DNA from: JBEBSD01 sp040394475
Lineage (GTDB): Bacteria > Bacteroidota > Bacteroidia > Cytophagales > Spirosomataceae
Direction: 5' to 3'
DNA: 64,000 bases
Assembly: GCA_040394475.1 (NCBI GenBank)
Contig: JBEBSD010000009.1
Location: 1 to 64,000 of the forward strand
Shown here: piece after piece, positions 35,531 to 44,634 of the stretch
Layout: each line of letters opens with the position of its first letter
How positions within the stretch are numbered: position 1 is the stretch's first letter
Translations under genes and position numbers: made by a program
The notes under the pieces: model-generated
The model's input: only the letters and a program-made list of their open reading frames with translations
Databases searched by the model: none
What the model was told of the DNA's origin: nothing

Positions 35531-36100
35531 ATGCTAACTGTACTGATTGTCTTTGGTGTTGTCCTGGTGGTGGTCGTGCTGGCAATTACCAGCTTTAACA
35601 CGTTTGCGCGCAACCGGAATCTGGTGAAAGATGCCTGGAGTAATATCGATGTTGCCCTACGGCGCCGTTACGACCTTATCCCGAATCTGGTTGAAACCGT
35701 AAAGGGATATGCGCAGCATGAAAAAAGCACGCTTGAAGCTACTATTATGGCCAGAAATGCCGCCATGCAGGTTCCTGCCGATGATATCAATGCTAAAATA
35801 AAGGCCGAAAACCAGCTGCAGCAAACCCTTCGGAGTATCTTCGCCCTTAGTGAAGCCTACCCTGATCTGAAGGCCAACGCCGGGTTTATTGACTTACAGC
35901 AGCAACTCCGCGACCTGGAGGAAAACCTGGAGCGCAGCCGCCGCTATTATAACGGGACTGTCCGGGAAAACAACACGTACGGGGAAAGCCTGCCGGGAGC
36001 GCTGTTCGCTTCGATGTTCAGTTATAAGCATTTCGACTTTTTTGAGACGGATGATGCCAGCCGGCAAAATGTAAAGGTGGATTTTTCGGGAAATTCATAA
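35531..36100 (+). CDS. LemA family protein
   Basis: This 189-residue protein has one N-terminal TM helix (about 2-22). LemA signatures follow: NRNLVKDAWSNIDVALRRRYDLIPNLVETVKGYA and a helical body with ARRNA-like spacing. LemA proteins are membrane-anchored four-helix bundles of unclear function, usually next to a TPM or DUF2207 membrane protein, as here: the DUF2207 gene starts about 55 bases later. The two probably work together at the envelope. Confidence 0.93.
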   Translation: MLTVLIVFGVVLVVVVLAITSFNTFARNRNLVKDAWSNIDVALRRRYDLIPNLVETVKGYAQHEKSTLEATIMARNAAMQVPADDINAKIKAENQLQQTLRSIFALSEAYPDLKANAGFIDLQQQLRDLEENLERSRRYYNGTVRENNTYGESLPGALFASMFSYKHFDFFETDDASRQNVKVDFSGNS

Positions 36101-36155
36101 CAGTGAGGATCTCCCGGCTTGTCGCCTGTTGCCTTGCGCTCATAACCATACCATT

Positions 36156-37838
36156 GTGATACGTACTGCGCTCTTATTGCTGCTGCCCTTTGCGGTGGTC
36201 TCGCAGGATTTTGAAGTAGATTCCTGCGCGGTGGAAATTACGATTGATAAAAACGGCAGCTTTCTGGTTCGGGAGGTGTATAACCTCCGTTTCTTCTCCG
36301 CCAAACATGGTATTTACCGTGACATCGTGACCCGCTATGACGTAAAGGACAGCAGCGGGCAGGTGAACCAACAGGATATACAGATAAGCCAGGTCCGGGT
36401 GCCTGGCCATCCCTACCAGGTAACCGGCGGATTTTTTCAACGGTTTAACCAGGTCAAGCAGGTGAAAATCGGGGATCCCGACAAAACCGTTACGGGTTCG
36501 CAGCACTATGAAATTAATTACCGGGTGACAAATGCCTGGGCGTATAATGAATCGGCAACCCTTTTTTACTGGAATATCAAACCGGCCGACTGGCACGCGC
36601 GCTTTCATACAATCCGTTTTCGCATACAGCTGCCGGAAAACCTTCCCCTGACCCCTTCCGATTATGTTGTTTATTACGGTAACCAGGGCGATACGCTGCC
36701 CAGTGACCAGGTGGCGCTCAGGTATGCCAACGGCATCCTCAGCGGCCAGACTGTTGCAGGAGCTACCTCGGACAGCGGCCAGGCGCTGACGGTACTGATC
36801 CGGTTGCCCCGGAACTATATAGCCCCCGCCGGTGCGCTGACAACGCTTTGGCAGGAGTGGGGTTGGACGGCCTGTTTGGGAATGGTTTTACTGGGGTACT
36901 TCTGGTTGTGGTGGCGTCATGGGAAGGATAACAGGGTGGTGGCTGTTGTTACCTACTATCCTCCGGAGGGCATAGACCCCGCCCTGGCCGGCTATCTTGA
37001 AAATGACAAGGGAACGATGGAGGTGAACGACCTGATGGCGCTGATTCCTTACTGGGGGACCCAGGGTATTATCAAAGTGGAGGAAGTCCCCAGACGAAAC
37101 ATATTGTCCAAATCAGATACGATCATTCACCGGCTGGGCGAACTTCCGTCAACGGCTGCCGCGTATGAAAGGACCCTTTTCCAGGGGCTGTTCAAAGGGA
37201 ATTCTTCGGCTGTCAGGATCAGCACGCTCAAAGAGAAATTTCATACAACCCTTGCAACGGCCATCGGACAGGTAAAAGAGGCCGCTGCGCCCTTTTACCT
37301 GCCCGTATCCAGTCGCCTGAAGGTTATCCTCTACGTTGTTTTAGTTGTGTTCCTGTTGCTGGGGACGGCCGTTGCGTTGATTTACTGGGGGTTTTGGGCT
37401 GCGGGCGCTACCCTGGTCACCGCTATTCTGTTGTTGTGCATTAACTATAGCATGCTCAAACGGAATCCGCAGGGCGATGAACTCCTGTCTGCGTTAAAGG
37501 GTTTCCGGATGTTCATCCGGGTAGCCGAGGAAAAGCGCATCAAAATGCTGCTGGACGAAGATCCTTCTTATTTTGAAAAAACCATGAGCTATGCGATGGC
37601 TTTCGGGCTCCTGGAACGATGGGGGAAAAAGTTTGAGCAATTGGGAGCGCCGCCGCCGGGATGGTATACCAGCAGCACGGGAATCCCGTTTTCCAGCCAG
37701 CATTTTACCAGAAGTTTCGGTACAACTATGTCACAGGTGCAGCGAACACTGGTCAGTACGCCATCCAGCAGCAGCGGCAGCAGCGGCGGTGGTTCTTCGG
37801 GCGGCGGGTTCGGCGGCGGAGGGGGCGGCAGCTGGTAG
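36156..37838 (+). CDS. DUF2207 membrane protein with Gly-rich tail
   Basis: This 560-residue protein has a signal peptide. An extracytoplasmic DUF2207 domain follows (about 20-225), with GIYRDIVTRY near the start and ATLFYWNIKPADWHA further on. A TM helix lies at about 230-250 and a pair of TM helices at about 395-440. The C-terminus is a Ser/Gly tail ending GGGGGGSW, a hallmark of this group. The chosen start is the GTG at 36156, directly before a hydrophobic leader. An earlier TTG at 36129 only adds unlike residues. It forms a pair with the LemA gene. Confidence 0.85.
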   Translation: MIRTALLLLLPFAVVSQDFEVDSCAVEITIDKNGSFLVREVYNLRFFSAKHGIYRDIVTRYDVKDSSGQVNQQDIQISQVRVPGHPYQVTGGFFQRFNQVKQVKIGDPDKTVTGSQHYEINYRVTNAWAYNESATLFYWNIKPADWHARFHTIRFRIQLPENLPLTPSDYVVYYGNQGDTLPSDQVALRYANGILSGQTVAGATSDSGQALTVLIRLPRNYIAPAGALTTLWQEWGWTACLGMVLLGYFWLWWRHGKDNRVVAVVTYYPPEGIDPALAGYLENDKGTMEVNDLMALIPYWGTQGIIKVEEVPRRNILSKSDTIIHRLGELPSTAAAYERTLFQGLFKGNSSAVRISTLKEKFHTTLATAIGQVKEAAAPFYLPVSSRLKVILYVVLVVFLLLGTAVALIYWGFWAAGATLVTAILLLCINYSMLKRNPQGDELLSALKGFRMFIRVAEEKRIKMLLDEDPSYFEKTMSYAMAFGLLERWGKKFEQLGAPPPGWYTSSTGIPFSSQHFTRSFGTTMSQVQRTLVSTPSSSSGSSGGGSSGGGFGGGGGGSW

Positions 37839-37907
37839 AGAGCCGCCGGTATACATTGCTTGTAAAGCAGGTCAGGGCAATTAAATAGAAATTAAGCTTG
37901 TACGTTC

Positions 37908-40601
37908 ATGTTGTTTACTCCTTCAATTGGTCATATCCGATTTCACAATGAATCAAGCCTGCACCTGGCGGAGCTTCCTGAAAAGATAACCCGGAACCTG
38001 GCGGACCAGCTTGATTCCAACGCGTATGAACGCTTCGGGCGGAAGAAATTCCTGAAACCGTATTTTGACAATTACGCACTTTACAATCCTTTCAGCGAAT
38101 CACTCAGGGCATTTTATCCATTTGTCCACCAGCTGAAAAAGACACTTCAACCAGGGGATTGTATCCTGGACCTTTCCAACCGGACAGGATGGACCGCTTT
38201 TTTACTGGCGTCTTTTTTTCCGGAAAATAAGATTATCAGTTGTTGGGCAGGGAACTCCGACGTGTTGGGCTACCAGGGGTTTAATTACTGGTTTAATGTT
38301 GCGGCGGATACTCCCGGTATTGAGATACTTTTTCTGAATATTCGTGAAAAACTGCCCTTTGAAGACGGAAGCATACGGATGGTTTTCGGCTATGATACCC
38401 TGCACCATCAATGCAGATCCACGTTGCTGACGGAAATAAAGCGGGTGATCCCCGAAGACGGATTTGTATTTTTCCCGCATGTTCATCTGGCGAATAACCA
38501 GCCGGATCCTTTCTTCGAGAGAGGGGGCGATCTTCTATCGGGAACGGCTTATGAAAAATTCTTTTCAGAGGCTTTCCCCAACCACCAGGCGTTTGTTTTT
38601 TCCGAACCGGAATTGTTTGCGTTCCAATCGCGGGAGAAGGAACGGGTCGCCCCCGACCCCTGTACGGCTGACTACAACGGCGTGGTGGCGCTGCTGCCGG
38701 AGGACTTTTCAGAAAACCTGCGTCCTTATGCGTGGGAAGAATACCATGACCTGACCGAATGCCAGGCATTGTTCAACCCGATGCTTCGGGTGAATGTGCT
38801 CGGCGTTATTGAAGTAAGCCCTGTCCCCGGGTTCAGGCACCATCTTTCGAGGCATCCCTGTTATCTGGCTAAGTTGACCAAAGCCGTCGGCTATGAATTA
38901 AACGATACCGAGCGAAAGATTGTGTATTTTATCGGAAAGGGCTTACCGGTTGTCAGGGTTTGGCAAAAAACGGGAGTCGGGAAGGAGCTATTCCGGGAAA
39001 CGCTTGAAAGGCTGGAAAAACTGGACATCATAACAGTGTCCGGAGTTTCTGAAGCAGCAAGGCGTCTGCAGTATTTTTTTGCGACTCAAAAATGGCCGGA
39101 AGTCTCCGGAGAGCGGACGCTGCGGCATCTTTGGCGGAAATCTTGTTTGCTGTATTCCGATGCCCTCTATATAGGAGAGGCGACTACGGGGGCTACGTTT
39201 ACCTTTGAAGAAACCGATCAGATTGCAAAACACGTTATCGCCGGCTTCATCCGATCGGGTGTGAAAAAGGGTGACGTGCTTTTGCTGGAGAGTACCTTTT
39301 CGCCGGCTTCAGCGGGAGTGTTCTGGGCAGCCATGCAATTGGGGATCCTCTGTGTTCCTTTTAATAGTGCGATAGGGCTTGCAGCAATCGGAGAACTGAC
39401 CGCCCGGTTTAATCCGGTACTGTTGTTTACAAACAAAAAAGTAGCGGCAGCCGCGGAGAATGTCTTTTTTGAGGGGGATGAGCAAGAGCCGCAGCATTTT
39501 TCCAACTGGCTTGGAGATGAACCGGAGGATGCAGCCGGAGAAGTATATGAAGATGATCCCGCAGTCGTATTGTTCACCTCAGGCTCTACAGGAAGATCCA
39601 AAGGAGTGATCCTGACGCATGCCCAGCTTTTTGAAAGTGCCTCCAATATGGTACATACGTATCAGTGGAGGGACTCGGATGCGTTGCTGGCGGTGGGCGA
39701 TATGGGGTCGATGAGCGGATTGCGGAACAGTTTGCTTGTAACGGCCCTGTCGGGTTCAAGAGTGGTAATGATGGACCCGGTTGAAATGCAGCTGCCCGGT
39801 CGGTTAGCCGAATATGTACGAACTGCCGAAGTGACGATATTGGCGGGTTCCCCGGCATTTTACCTGCAATTGCTGCGTGTAAGAGACGCAAAGGTTTACA
39901 CGAAGAATGTTCGCCTGGGGCTGGTAACAGGCAGTAATCTGACACAGCATCTCCTGCATCGGCTGCAGTCGGAACTCAGCCTTACGATCAGGAATTATTA
40001 TGGCCTGACCGAAACCTCGGGAATTTGCATCGGTGAATATTTAACCGAAAATTATGAGGCGCCCGGTTCCATCGGCCATTGCGTAGATGCACTGGTACGC
40101 CTGCAACCGACTGACGGAAGCCGTACTAAAGGGGAATTGTATGTTTTCAGCGAGCAGCTTACGCCAGGATACTTTGGAAATGAGGACAACCTAGCTGTCG
40201 ACGAACACGGGTGGTTTCGCACGAAAGATGTGGTTGAGCTGACGGAAGGGGAAAAGATCGTGCTGGTGGGACGCAGCTCGGATTTCATCAAAAGCCCGCG
40301 AAGTGAGGTCATTTATTTCTCCGTGATCGAAGCGGAAATCGGGGAGACCGGGATTACCGACTTTGCGATTGCGGGTGAGGTAGTCGATGACCTGGAAACA
40401 ATTGTTATTTATCTGGCGGGGGAGGAACGAGATTTTGAGACAGCGAAAGAAATGATCGGAAAGAGGCTGGTGCAGCGTTTCGGTCAGTGGAAGGTGCCGA
40501 TAGTATACAGGGAAATCGATGTTATTCCGCGTACTGCCAACGGAAAAGTGGATGGAGCGAAACTGGGTTGGAAACTATCCGGAAAAAATGAATATTTTTG
40601 A
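37908..40601 (+). CDS. Methyltransferase-AMP ligase fusion in the Dlt-like cluster
   Basis: This 897-residue protein has two recognisable parts and a linker. About 80-200 is a class I SAM-methyltransferase fold: ILDLSNRTGWTAF (motif I, degenerate) and FEDGSIRMVFGYDTLHH. About 300-420 looks like a winged-helix or linker region. From about 430 it is an ANL adenylating enzyme: LFTSGSTGRSKGVILT (A3, about 552), YYGLTETSG (A5, about 697), FRTKDVVEL (A7) and PRTANGKVDG (A10, about 878, with the catalytic Lys). It lacks a carrier domain. It probably activates a carboxylic acid as an acyl-AMP, possibly methylating the acid or its carrier. No signal peptide, so it is cytosolic. It starts with ATG at 37908, 70 bases after the DUF2207 gene. 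Confidence 0.85.
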   Translation: MLFTPSIGHIRFHNESSLHLAELPEKITRNLADQLDSNAYERFGRKKFLKPYFDNYALYNPFSESLRAFYPFVHQLKKTLQPGDCILDLSNRTGWTAFLLASFFPENKIISCWAGNSDVLGYQGFNYWFNVAADTPGIEILFLNIREKLPFEDGSIRMVFGYDTLHHQCRSTLLTEIKRVIPEDGFVFFPHVHLANNQPDPFFERGGDLLSGTAYEKFFSEAFPNHQAFVFSEPELFAFQSREKERVAPDPCTADYNGVVALLPEDFSENLRPYAWEEYHDLTECQALFNPMLRVNVLGVIEVSPVPGFRHHLSRHPCYLAKLTKAVGYELNDTERKIVYFIGKGLPVVRVWQKTGVGKELFRETLERLEKLDIITVSGVSEAARRLQYFFATQKWPEVSGERTLRHLWRKSCLLYSDALYIGEATTGATFTFEETDQIAKHVIAGFIRSGVKKGDVLLLESTFSPASAGVFWAAMQLGILCVPFNSAIGLAAIGELTARFNPVLLFTNKKVAAAAENVFFEGDEQEPQHFSNWLGDEPEDAAGEVYEDDPAVVLFTSGSTGRSKGVILTHAQLFESASNMVHTYQWRDSDALLAVGDMGSMSGLRNSLLVTALSGSRVVMMDPVEMQLPGRLAEYVRTAEVTILAGSPAFYLQLLRVRDAKVYTKNVRLGLVTGSNLTQHLLHRLQSELSLTIRNYYGLTETSGICIGEYLTENYEAPGSIGHCVDALVRLQPTDGSRTKGELYVFSEQLTPGYFGNEDNLAVDEHGWFRTKDVVELTEGEKIVLVGRSSDFIKSPRSEVIYFSVIEAEIGETGITDFAIAGEVVDDLETIVIYLAGEERDFETAKEMIGKRLVQRFGQWKVPIVYREIDVIPRTANGKVDGAKLGWKLSGKNEYF

Positions 40602-40681
40602 GTTTTACGTAAAATTACCTGACGGGCAGCGTGTGCATTTTCCGGCAATGACTTAATTCAGACGAACAATAGAAATTTTAA

Positions 40682-42481
40682 GTGACCATTATTCACGGAT
40701 TCAATGAAGCAGAGCAGCTTTCCGCAAAAGTGCTTGCTGTTGTCGAAAATGATGAAAAGATTACATACGGAGAATTGCTGACAGCTGTGAACCGTTTGCG
40801 TACTTATTTTTCCGAAGCCGGCCTTGGTCCGGGTGCGAAGGTGCTCCTGTCGACTTCCGATAAGCGGAGCTTTCTCGAATTATTGCTGGCGGCCTACCGG
40901 TGTGGACTTACCTTGATTCTGATGGATCCGAAAAGCAGCAGGACGCGGGTGGAAAGCATTAGGGCGACCACTGCGCCCGATTCCTTTTTTATGGATGAAG
41001 CATTGTTTGAAAAATGGGGGGTGACGAAAGAGAATCAGCTGGCAATCAAGCGCGACGGTTCTCAGAAGGGTGGCCTGTTCGGGAAGGTATTTAAAAAAAG
41101 TGCGCAGACGCAGTCTGGATATTATCCGCAGCGGCTTGCCGACTATCCGGCAGCAACCGGGAATTTCCCGGAGGCGATCGACCCCGGCAGTGCAGCCTAT
41201 ATCATTTTTACATCGGGCACCACTTCCAATCCCAAAGGAGTGGTGATCAGCTACGGGGCATTATTCAGCCATCTGGATACGCTGAAAAGGGTGTACAAAA
41301 TGTCCGGAAACACGGTTATATTTAATAACCTGAACCTGTTCCATGCAGATGGCGTCAACCAGGGACCATTACTGGCATTCCTTACCGGCGGAACCTGGGT
41401 TTCGCCTTTTGAACCGGATATGAGCCGGTTGGATCTGATGTTTGTGGCCATCTATAAATATCGGATTACGCACCTGGTCGCGGTCCCTACCATGCTTACA
41501 TTTCTGGAAAAGTACGCAGAAGGATACGAGGATTCTTTTCAGACGGCTGATTTTCAATACATCATATCGGTTGCTGCCAGGCTCGATCCCCAGCTTTGGT
41601 CCGGGTTCCAGGGCCTTTTCAAGACGAATATTGCCAATGTATACGGGCTGACCGAAACGGTAAACGGAAGTCTTTATGCCATTCCCGGAGATGACAGCCA
41701 CAGGATCGGTACTGTGGGAGTTCCGGTGGATTGTGAAATAAAGATGCTGGATGAACGGGGAAATGAAGCGGATGCCGGCGAGTTGTGGCTGAAAGGCCCG
41801 CACCTGATGGCTGCTTATTATGGAAACCCGGGTGAAACAGACCAGGTACTTCACGACGGATGGCTCAAAACAGGAGATCTGGCGGCGCGTTTACCTTCCG
41901 GACATATCTGTATAACGGGTCGTAAGAAACGGATGATCAACAGCGGGGGATTCAGGATACACCCGGAGGAAATTGAAGAGGTATTGGGCCGCCTGCCTAT
42001 TCATGAGTCAATTGTGATAGGCTGCGACGACGCGGTAATGGTAGAGAAAATGGTGGCGTTTATCGAAGTGAATACCGGGGCGTTTACAGAAAATGATGTA
42101 TTCAGATTTTTAAGAGAAGAGCTCGAGCCCGAGAAAGTACCGGCCAACGTTGTTTTTATGGATCAGTTTCCCCGGAATGCGGGCGGAAAGGTGGATATTC
42201 CGAAATTGAAGGCGCTTTGGCAGGATTCCAAAATTACGGCAGGAAATGACTTGAGTAATGATGATCAGCTCCTGCGCATTGCCGCTGACACGTTTAAGGT
42301 CGACCTCCGTGAAATCAGTATGACCAGTACACAGGGCGGAGTAGGAGGGTGGGACTCGCTCAATCATTTTGTACTGATTACCAACCTGGAGGAAGCTTTC
42401 GGGGTCAGGTTTGATACAAAAGAGATCATGTCGATGACCAGCCTGGCCGCCATTCGCAGCATCATCCAGTCGAAAGTATAA
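40682..42481 (+). CDS. AMP ligase fused to an acyl carrier protein (DltA-DltC-like fusion)
   Basis: This 599-residue protein is an ANL enzyme with a C-terminal carrier domain. IIFTSGTTSNPKGVVIS (A3) is at about 171, VYGLTETVNGS (A5) at about 317, LKTGDLAA (A7) and GRKKRMINSGGFRIHPEEIE (A8) at about 395-435, and GGKVDIPKL (A10) near 500. The last 80 residues form a carrier domain with Ser559 in GGWDSLNH, the phosphopantetheine site. So ligase and carrier are in one chain, like DltA and DltC fused. It starts with GTG at 40682. Its stop codon overlaps the next start by one base (TAATG). Confidence 0.88.
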   Translation: MTIIHGFNEAEQLSAKVLAVVENDEKITYGELLTAVNRLRTYFSEAGLGPGAKVLLSTSDKRSFLELLLAAYRCGLTLILMDPKSSRTRVESIRATTAPDSFFMDEALFEKWGVTKENQLAIKRDGSQKGGLFGKVFKKSAQTQSGYYPQRLADYPAATGNFPEAIDPGSAAYIIFTSGTTSNPKGVVISYGALFSHLDTLKRVYKMSGNTVIFNNLNLFHADGVNQGPLLAFLTGGTWVSPFEPDMSRLDLMFVAIYKYRITHLVAVPTMLTFLEKYAEGYEDSFQTADFQYIISVAARLDPQLWSGFQGLFKTNIANVYGLTETVNGSLYAIPGDDSHRIGTVGVPVDCEIKMLDERGNEADAGELWLKGPHLMAAYYGNPGETDQVLHDGWLKTGDLAARLPSGHICITGRKKRMINSGGFRIHPEEIEEVLGRLPIHESIVIGCDDAVMVEKMVAFIEVNTGAFTENDVFRFLREELEPEKVPANVVFMDQFPRNAGGKVDIPKLKALWQDSKITAGNDLSNDDQLLRIAADTFKVDLREISMTSTQGGVGGWDSLNHFVLITNLEEAFGVRFDTKEIMSMTSLAAIRSIIQSKV

Positions 42482-43359
42482 TGGTTCCCGATTTAAAAGT
42501 ATGGCGAAACGTGGCGGTTATGCTGCTTTTCTTTTCGCTGTATATGGCCTATCGGCTTAACGCTTCTTTGGCGCAGCATGTATTCGATGTTTACAAATCC
42601 AGGATTACGGCGATGCACCATGCAGGAAAGGATACCGTTCAGGTACTTTTCCTGGGAACTTCTCTGACGAAATACGCTTTGGGACCCTCGGAGAGTGGAC
42701 TCATCCGGAGGTTGGAATCGGTGATGAAACAGCCGGTCAGGTTGGAAAGAATGGTGATAAATTCCGTAAATGCTGATTTATTGCTGCAAAACGACCTGCC
42801 TGCCCATATAAACCGGTATTTCCCCGACTACGTTTTTTTGGAAGGGAATATGTTTATGAAAGCAGCAGAAGAAAAAGATAAGGTTGCGTGGGAAAGGGAT
42901 TTTACGGTTTTCTATCTGACCAAATACCCGCTCTCACTCTTGTATCCCTCGCAGGCCACTATGCGTAACATTATGGATAATCTCCAAAACGAATTTTTAA
43001 AGGAGTATCATACGGGAGAACAGGCGTTGAGCCGTTCCGGTGCGCTGCAGGAAAGAAAATACGCCCCGGTAGCGACAATAGATGCCTGGAAGGATGCCCT
43101 CAATATGCTTTCCAAAAATACGTCGGTTGTACTGCTTCACTATCCACTAACCGGTGTTCCGGCTGCTTACAGCAGGCAGCTCGGCGATGTGTTGGAAGAT
43201 CTGGGACAGCAAGTACCGGAGGCGGTATGGAAGCTGCCGGACAGTCTGATTACTGAGCAGTTTTTTGTGGACGGAGCGCATCTCTCGCGTATCGGGACCG
43301 ACCGGTTTTTGGACTGGATGATCTTAAAATTAAGCGCCCTGCATGACGAGGTTAATTGA
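42481..43359 (+). CDS. Membrane-anchored SGNH-like hydrolase (DltD-like)
   Basis: This 292-residue protein has an N-terminal TM helix (about 11-25), after which the body should face the periplasm. It shows SGNH-fold motifs: LFLGTSLTKY with Ser61 as nucleophile, and DGAHLSRIG with Asp264 and His267 as the other triad members. DltD and the AlgJ/AlgX/PatB group have the same arrangement of a block I Ser and a late D-x-x-H. DltD accepts the acyl group after export and passes it to the polymer. It overlaps the gene before by one base and the MBOAT gene by 17 bases, a strong sign of a shared operon. Confidence 0.75.
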   Translation: MVPDLKVWRNVAVMLLFFSLYMAYRLNASLAQHVFDVYKSRITAMHHAGKDTVQVLFLGTSLTKYALGPSESGLIRRLESVMKQPVRLERMVINSVNADLLLQNDLPAHINRYFPDYVFLEGNMFMKAAEEKDKVAWERDFTVFYLTKYPLSLLYPSQATMRNIMDNLQNEFLKEYHTGEQALSRSGALQERKYAPVATIDAWKDALNMLSKNTSVVLLHYPLTGVPAAYSRQLGDVLEDLGQQVPEAVWKLPDSLITEQFFVDGAHLSRIGTDRFLDWMILKLSALHDEVN

Positions 43360-44440
43360 GTATTTCCTGCTGTCCATGGTGGTGATGCCCGTTTCCTGGA
43401 TGGTCCCTGCCCGGTACTCCATGCCGTTGATCATGCTGGCCACAGTGGGTTTCCTGGCACGCTATTCACCGTTAAGCGCGGGCATTCTGACCGCAATGGT
43501 GGGACTTAATTACATTGTTTTATATAGAAGTCCATTCGGCGATCATGTTAAAACAGCCATTTGCCTGACGGGTATTGTGGGCGTGCTGCTAGGGGCCAAA
43601 TTAAAATTGCAGCTGGATCAGGATTGGGTGATCCCGTTAGGGTTGTCCTATTATTCCTTCCGGAACATTCACTTTGTACTGGATTATTACAAAGGCAGGA
43701 ATGCAGGAGTACGTTTGAAGGAATACCTGGCATACAATTTCTTCCTCCCGGTACTGCTGGTGGGCCCCATTAACCGGTTCGGGGATTTTCTGAAAGACTA
43801 CCGTCGCCGGCGTTATGACCCCGAGTACGCGAGTTATGGACTGGAGAGGGTCGTATATGGTTTCAGCAAGGTGGTGATCGTTGCGAATTTCCTGGTTGCC
43901 TACAAGCTGGGAAGGTATGCGGACGGATTGGAAAACGAGCATCTTTGGTGGTACACGTTCCTGAAACTGAATGTATTTGTCTTCAATGCCTACTTTCAGT
44001 TTGCCGGGTATTCGGATATCGCGATCGGGTTGGCGCGGATTGGCGGTTTCCGGATCAATGAGAATTTTAATTATCCGTTTTTCGCCCTCAATATGCGGGA
44101 ATTCTGGACCCGGTATCATATGTCGTTGTCCGAATTCTGCCGGGATTATATTTATTCACCGGTAGCCTCCCGTTTCCGGAGCCCGCGGGCAGGTATTTTA
44201 ATGACGATGGTAATCATCGGACTCTGGCATGAACTTAGTTTTCGTTACCTGGCCTGGGGAGCGGTTCAGTTTGCAGGCATTTTTGCCGCCGGCTACGTTG
44301 TACTGCCCGACCATGCCTTGGCAAAGCTGGCAAGCCGGGTGGGGACCACATTGTTTTTTGTGCTGTCCTGTGTATTAATCGCTACCGGTTCGCTGGAAGA
44401 AACGGTACATATCTACAAAATTTTGTTTTTTCTGAACTGA
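43343..44440 (+). CDS. MBOAT-family membrane O-acyltransferase (DltB-like)
   Basis: This 365-residue polytopic protein has the MBOAT signature around NMREFWTRYHMSLSEFCRDY with His259. The catalytic His296 lies in IGLWHELSF within a TM helix. Preceding helices show FAGYSDIAIGLARIGGF, the standard block before it. DltB, AlgI and PatA share this architecture and move an acyl group across the inner membrane. It is short for the family (DltB is about 400, AlgI near 500), mainly at the N-terminus. The start overlaps the SGNH gene by 17 bases. A microprotein gene follows after two bases. Confidence 0.93.
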   Translation: MTRLIEYFLLSMVVMPVSWMVPARYSMPLIMLATVGFLARYSPLSAGILTAMVGLNYIVLYRSPFGDHVKTAICLTGIVGVLLGAKLKLQLDQDWVIPLGLSYYSFRNIHFVLDYYKGRNAGVRLKEYLAYNFFLPVLLVGPINRFGDFLKDYRRRRYDPEYASYGLERVVYGFSKVVIVANFLVAYKLGRYADGLENEHLWWYTFLKLNVFVFNAYFQFAGYSDIAIGLARIGGFRINENFNYPFFALNMREFWTRYHMSLSEFCRDYIYSPVASRFRSPRAGILMTMVIIGLWHELSFRYLAWGAVQFAGIFAAGYVVLPDHALAKLASRVGTTLFFVLSCVLIATGSLEETVHIYKILFFLN

Positions 44441-44442
44441 AT

Positions 44443-44592
44443 ATGTATCCGTTCCTGGTAAAATATGTTGGAAAAAGACGGGCCGGATGGCTCATCCAAC
44501 TTTGGTATTTTATACTTATCGTGGTGAACCTCTTCCTGATTTATTTTACCAATACACAAAACGGCGGTATTTTCAGGTATATCGGCTGGTAA
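44443..44592 (+). CDS. DltX-like 49-residue single-TM microprotein
   Basis: An ATG two bases after the MBOAT stop opens a 49-codon frame. The protein has a basic N-terminus (KYVGKRRAG), a TM helix at about 16-35 and a short tail with C-terminal F44-R-Y46-I-G-W49. By the positive-inside rule the N-terminus is cytosolic and the tail periplasmic. DltX, an essential partner of DltB in Gram-positive Dlt systems, has the same size, topology and an ending of the form F-x-Y-x-x-F. This gene is in the right place for such a partner. The match rests on length, topology, C-terminal pattern and context, since whole-sequence similarity cannot be tested here. Confidence 0.75.
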   Translation: MYPFLVKYVGKRRAGWLIQLWYFILIVVNLFLIYFTNTQNGGIFRYIGW

Positions 44593-44634
44593 ATCGGCAT
44601 TGAGCCTGGTCGAAAGGCAAAATCCGGGGTTCCT

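Noticed and set aside
37908..42481. Non-ribosomal peptide synthetase cluster
   Set aside because: There are two adenylation domains and one carrier but no condensation, thioesterase or reductase domain, and the adjacent genes are MBOAT, SGNH and a microprotein, which fit Dlt-type acyl transfer better.
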